Shown here: positions 62,862-64,000 of the stretch, in pieces
How positions within the stretch are numbered: the stretch's first letter is position 1
Layout of the letters: the number at the start of each line of letters is the position of its first letter
Source of the DNA: Bacteroides sp. 214
Lineage (GTDB): Bacteria > Bacteroidota > Bacteroidia > Bacteroidales > Bacteroidaceae
Length of the DNA stretch: 64,000 nucleotides
Assembly: GCF_010501015.1 (NCBI RefSeq)
Contig: NZ_QVML01000013.1
Span: 1-64,000, forward strand
Direction: 5' to 3'
The notes under the pieces: generated by a model
What the model saw: only the letters and a program-made list of their open reading frames with translations
Told to the model about the DNA's origin: nothing
The model's database searches: none
Translations under genes and position numbers: made by a program

Positions 62862-64000
62862 TTATTTTGTTAATATACCATCTCGTTCTATTTTCTCCAG
62901 TACCTCTCTGATCTGTGCGAGGTGTCTGCAGTAAGAGGTGTGCTCTGCTATAAGCATCAGTTGTGTTACGGCTTTGGACGTTTGGTTGCTTATAGTTACC
63001 ATCTGGTCGTCCATGCTTTTGGCGTGTGTTTGTAGTGATAGGAAAGTTCCTTCTACGCGCGACACCACATCCTGAGTTACGGTAGTTAGGGCACCTTTTG
63101 TGGCGGTAGGCAATATATTGTCTTTTTCTTTCAGGTTGATGCCTATGCCGCCAAGCGAGTTAGAGAAGGCGGTTAACATTCCTTCTATTGCCGGTGCTGC
63201 TGCTTCATACTTCCTCATCAACTCACTAGTCTCTGCTGTGACTTTGGTTATTAGTTCTTCGTCGCTCAATGCGCCATCTGCATGTTCGTCGTATATCTTA
63301 GCCAGTTTTTCCGAGAATCCGTCGAATACCTTATTCATCACTAATGTGCGTATCATATCGTTGGCAATGCTGCGGAAGGTCTCCGAGGCATTTTTCTTGA
63401 AAGCTTCGAGCGCTTTTGTGCCTTCGTTAAACGAGGCCCATATACCACTCACAAAGTTATCTACCAATGGCGAGTAGAGCGATGATACATACTCTTTGAG
63501 CTGTGCCTGATACTCGTCATATTGCTTCTGCATTGCCAGCAGTGCCTCTAAGGTTTCTTTGGTTTGCCCCACCAGCTTGTTGCCGAAGTTATCGAGTATG
63601 TTTTGTGCCAGGTTCTTGTTCAGGAATCCCGCTTCATCAAAGAGTTTTGCGCCTCCAAATTCTTCATGTCTGTCAATCCACTCACTAAGGTCTTCTGTTT
63701 TCTGCGATTTGCCACCAATGCCCGACCCCAAAAAGCCCTTTTTCCTTTTGCGCGTCTCTATGCGCAGGTTGTTTTTGGCTTCGGTAGTGCTTTTTTTATA
63801 ATCTCTGCCTGTGAGGTTGGTGTCGAATACCTGGTCTACAAACCACTGCCCGGTGAGCATGCCTAGGGCACCGGTTGCCCATCCGCCGCTACTCTTGTTT
63901 TTGTACACGGCTTGTTCTTCGTTGAGCTTGGCAAAGTACGCTTCTTTGGCTTTATGGTTTATCTCTTTTGCCTCTTTCAGTGCCTTGAGCTTATCTTTGG
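62862..64000 (-). CDS. phage tail tape measure protein, C-terminal part (cut by window edge)
   Basis: The frame is open from the right edge, so the 5' part is missing. About 378 residues are visible. They start with a charged coiled-coil stretch (KALKEAKEINHKAKEAYFAK), a short GALGMLTGQWF segment, then long amphipathic helices (SWxSFNEGTKALEAF-type, FSNSLGGIGINLKEK) and a helical end. Helix content and the position before the distal tail gene fit a tape measure. The GTG at 63906-63908 is internal, not a start. Confidence 0.65.
   Translation of the reverse strand, partial: KDKLKALKEAKEINHKAKEAYFAKLNEEQAVYKNKSSGGWATGALGMLTGQWFVDQVFDTNLTGRDYKKSTTEAKNNLRIETRKRKKGFLGSGIGGKSQKTEDLSEWIDRHEEFGGAKLFDEAGFLNKNLAQNILDNFGNKLVGQTKETLEALLAMQKQYDEYQAQLKEYVSSLYSPLVDNFVSGIWASFNEGTKALEAFKKNASETFRSIANDMIRTLVMNKVFDGFSEKLAKIYDEHADGALSDEELITKVTAETSELMRKYEAAAPAIEGMLTAFSNSLGGIGINLKEKDNILPTATKGALTTVTQDVVSRVEGTFLSLQTHAKSMDDQMVTISNQTSKAVTQLMLIAEHTSYCRHLAQIREVLEKIERDGILTK

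Larger units (their letters stand above)
52135..64000 (-). mobile_element. prophage, tail and lysis end, running off the right edge
   Basis: Seven same-strand, tightly packed genes are ordered as in siphovirus-like tail modules: tape measure, distal tail, tail tip, small protein, giant tail protein with LRR, small protein, amidase. Some adjacent genes overlap or are separated by under 20 nt. No integrase or attachment repeat is visible on this side. The left limit is set by the amidase stop inside the SGNH gene end. Confidence 0.75.

Overview
The window reads as chromosome of a member of the Bacteroidales. The grounds are: the Bacteroidetes-type -7 box TAnnTTTG (often with a -33 TTTG-like box) directly upstream of many genes; a DUF4270 lipoprotein; a fused NfnA/NfnB-type protein; a fimbrillin (type V pilus) operon; M56/BlaI; BspA-type leucine-rich repeats; and two proteins ending in a type IX secretion (T9SS) sorting domain. 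T9SS cargo together with a pectate lyase argues against a typical gut Bacteroides and fits a plant-polymer-using relative, but genus cannot be settled from this sequence. No rRNA, tRNA, CRISPR array or insertion sequence was seen.

Layout. 1-1850: Crp/Fnr regulator and rhomboid protease. 1854-8875: glycogen/alpha-glucan genes (debranching enzyme, GT4, GH57) running right, converging on a DUF4270 lipoprotein and a one-domain GT5 protein running left, with a 25-bp-stem terminator between them. 9123-10327: panC-panD. 10542-14935: NfnAB fusion, serS, rpmA, rplU (all leftward). 15083-23184: TraB/GumN protein, ABC ATPase, DUF5687 permease, M16 protease, lipid kinase, miaA (all leftward). 23347-23444: a short promoter-to-terminator unit that looks like a small RNA. 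23452-26120: RhuM protein and a DUF5060/DUF4038 glycoside hydrolase. 26121-26906: long intergenic region holding a near-perfect 59-nt palindrome. 26907-33865: mnmA, S8 protease, xseA, xseB, ilvE, trmB, mrp (rightward). 34145-35824: PepSY-like lipoprotein and glycosyltransferase. 45624 back to 35818: four-gene fimbrial operon ending in a 1759-residue glycine-rich T9SS adhesin. 46409-48709: T9SS pectate lyase. 48885-50966: M56/TonB plus BlaI pair. 51103-52170: secreted SGNH hydrolase. 52135-64000: end of a prophage (tape measure, distal tail, tail tip, small protein, 1822-residue LRR tail protein, small protein, amidase), running off the right edge.

Unexplained structure. Three intergenic arrays of a degenerate 22-bp tandem repeat (10384-10537, 33887-34018, 45993-46116) belong to one family and lie just beyond the 3' ends of genes; array A abuts nfnAB at close range. 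A separate REP-like GC-rich hairpin sits in front of trmB and creates a false N-terminal extension. These arrays, the small RNA candidate, the palindrome and the pilus/T9SS operon are the items most worth follow-up.
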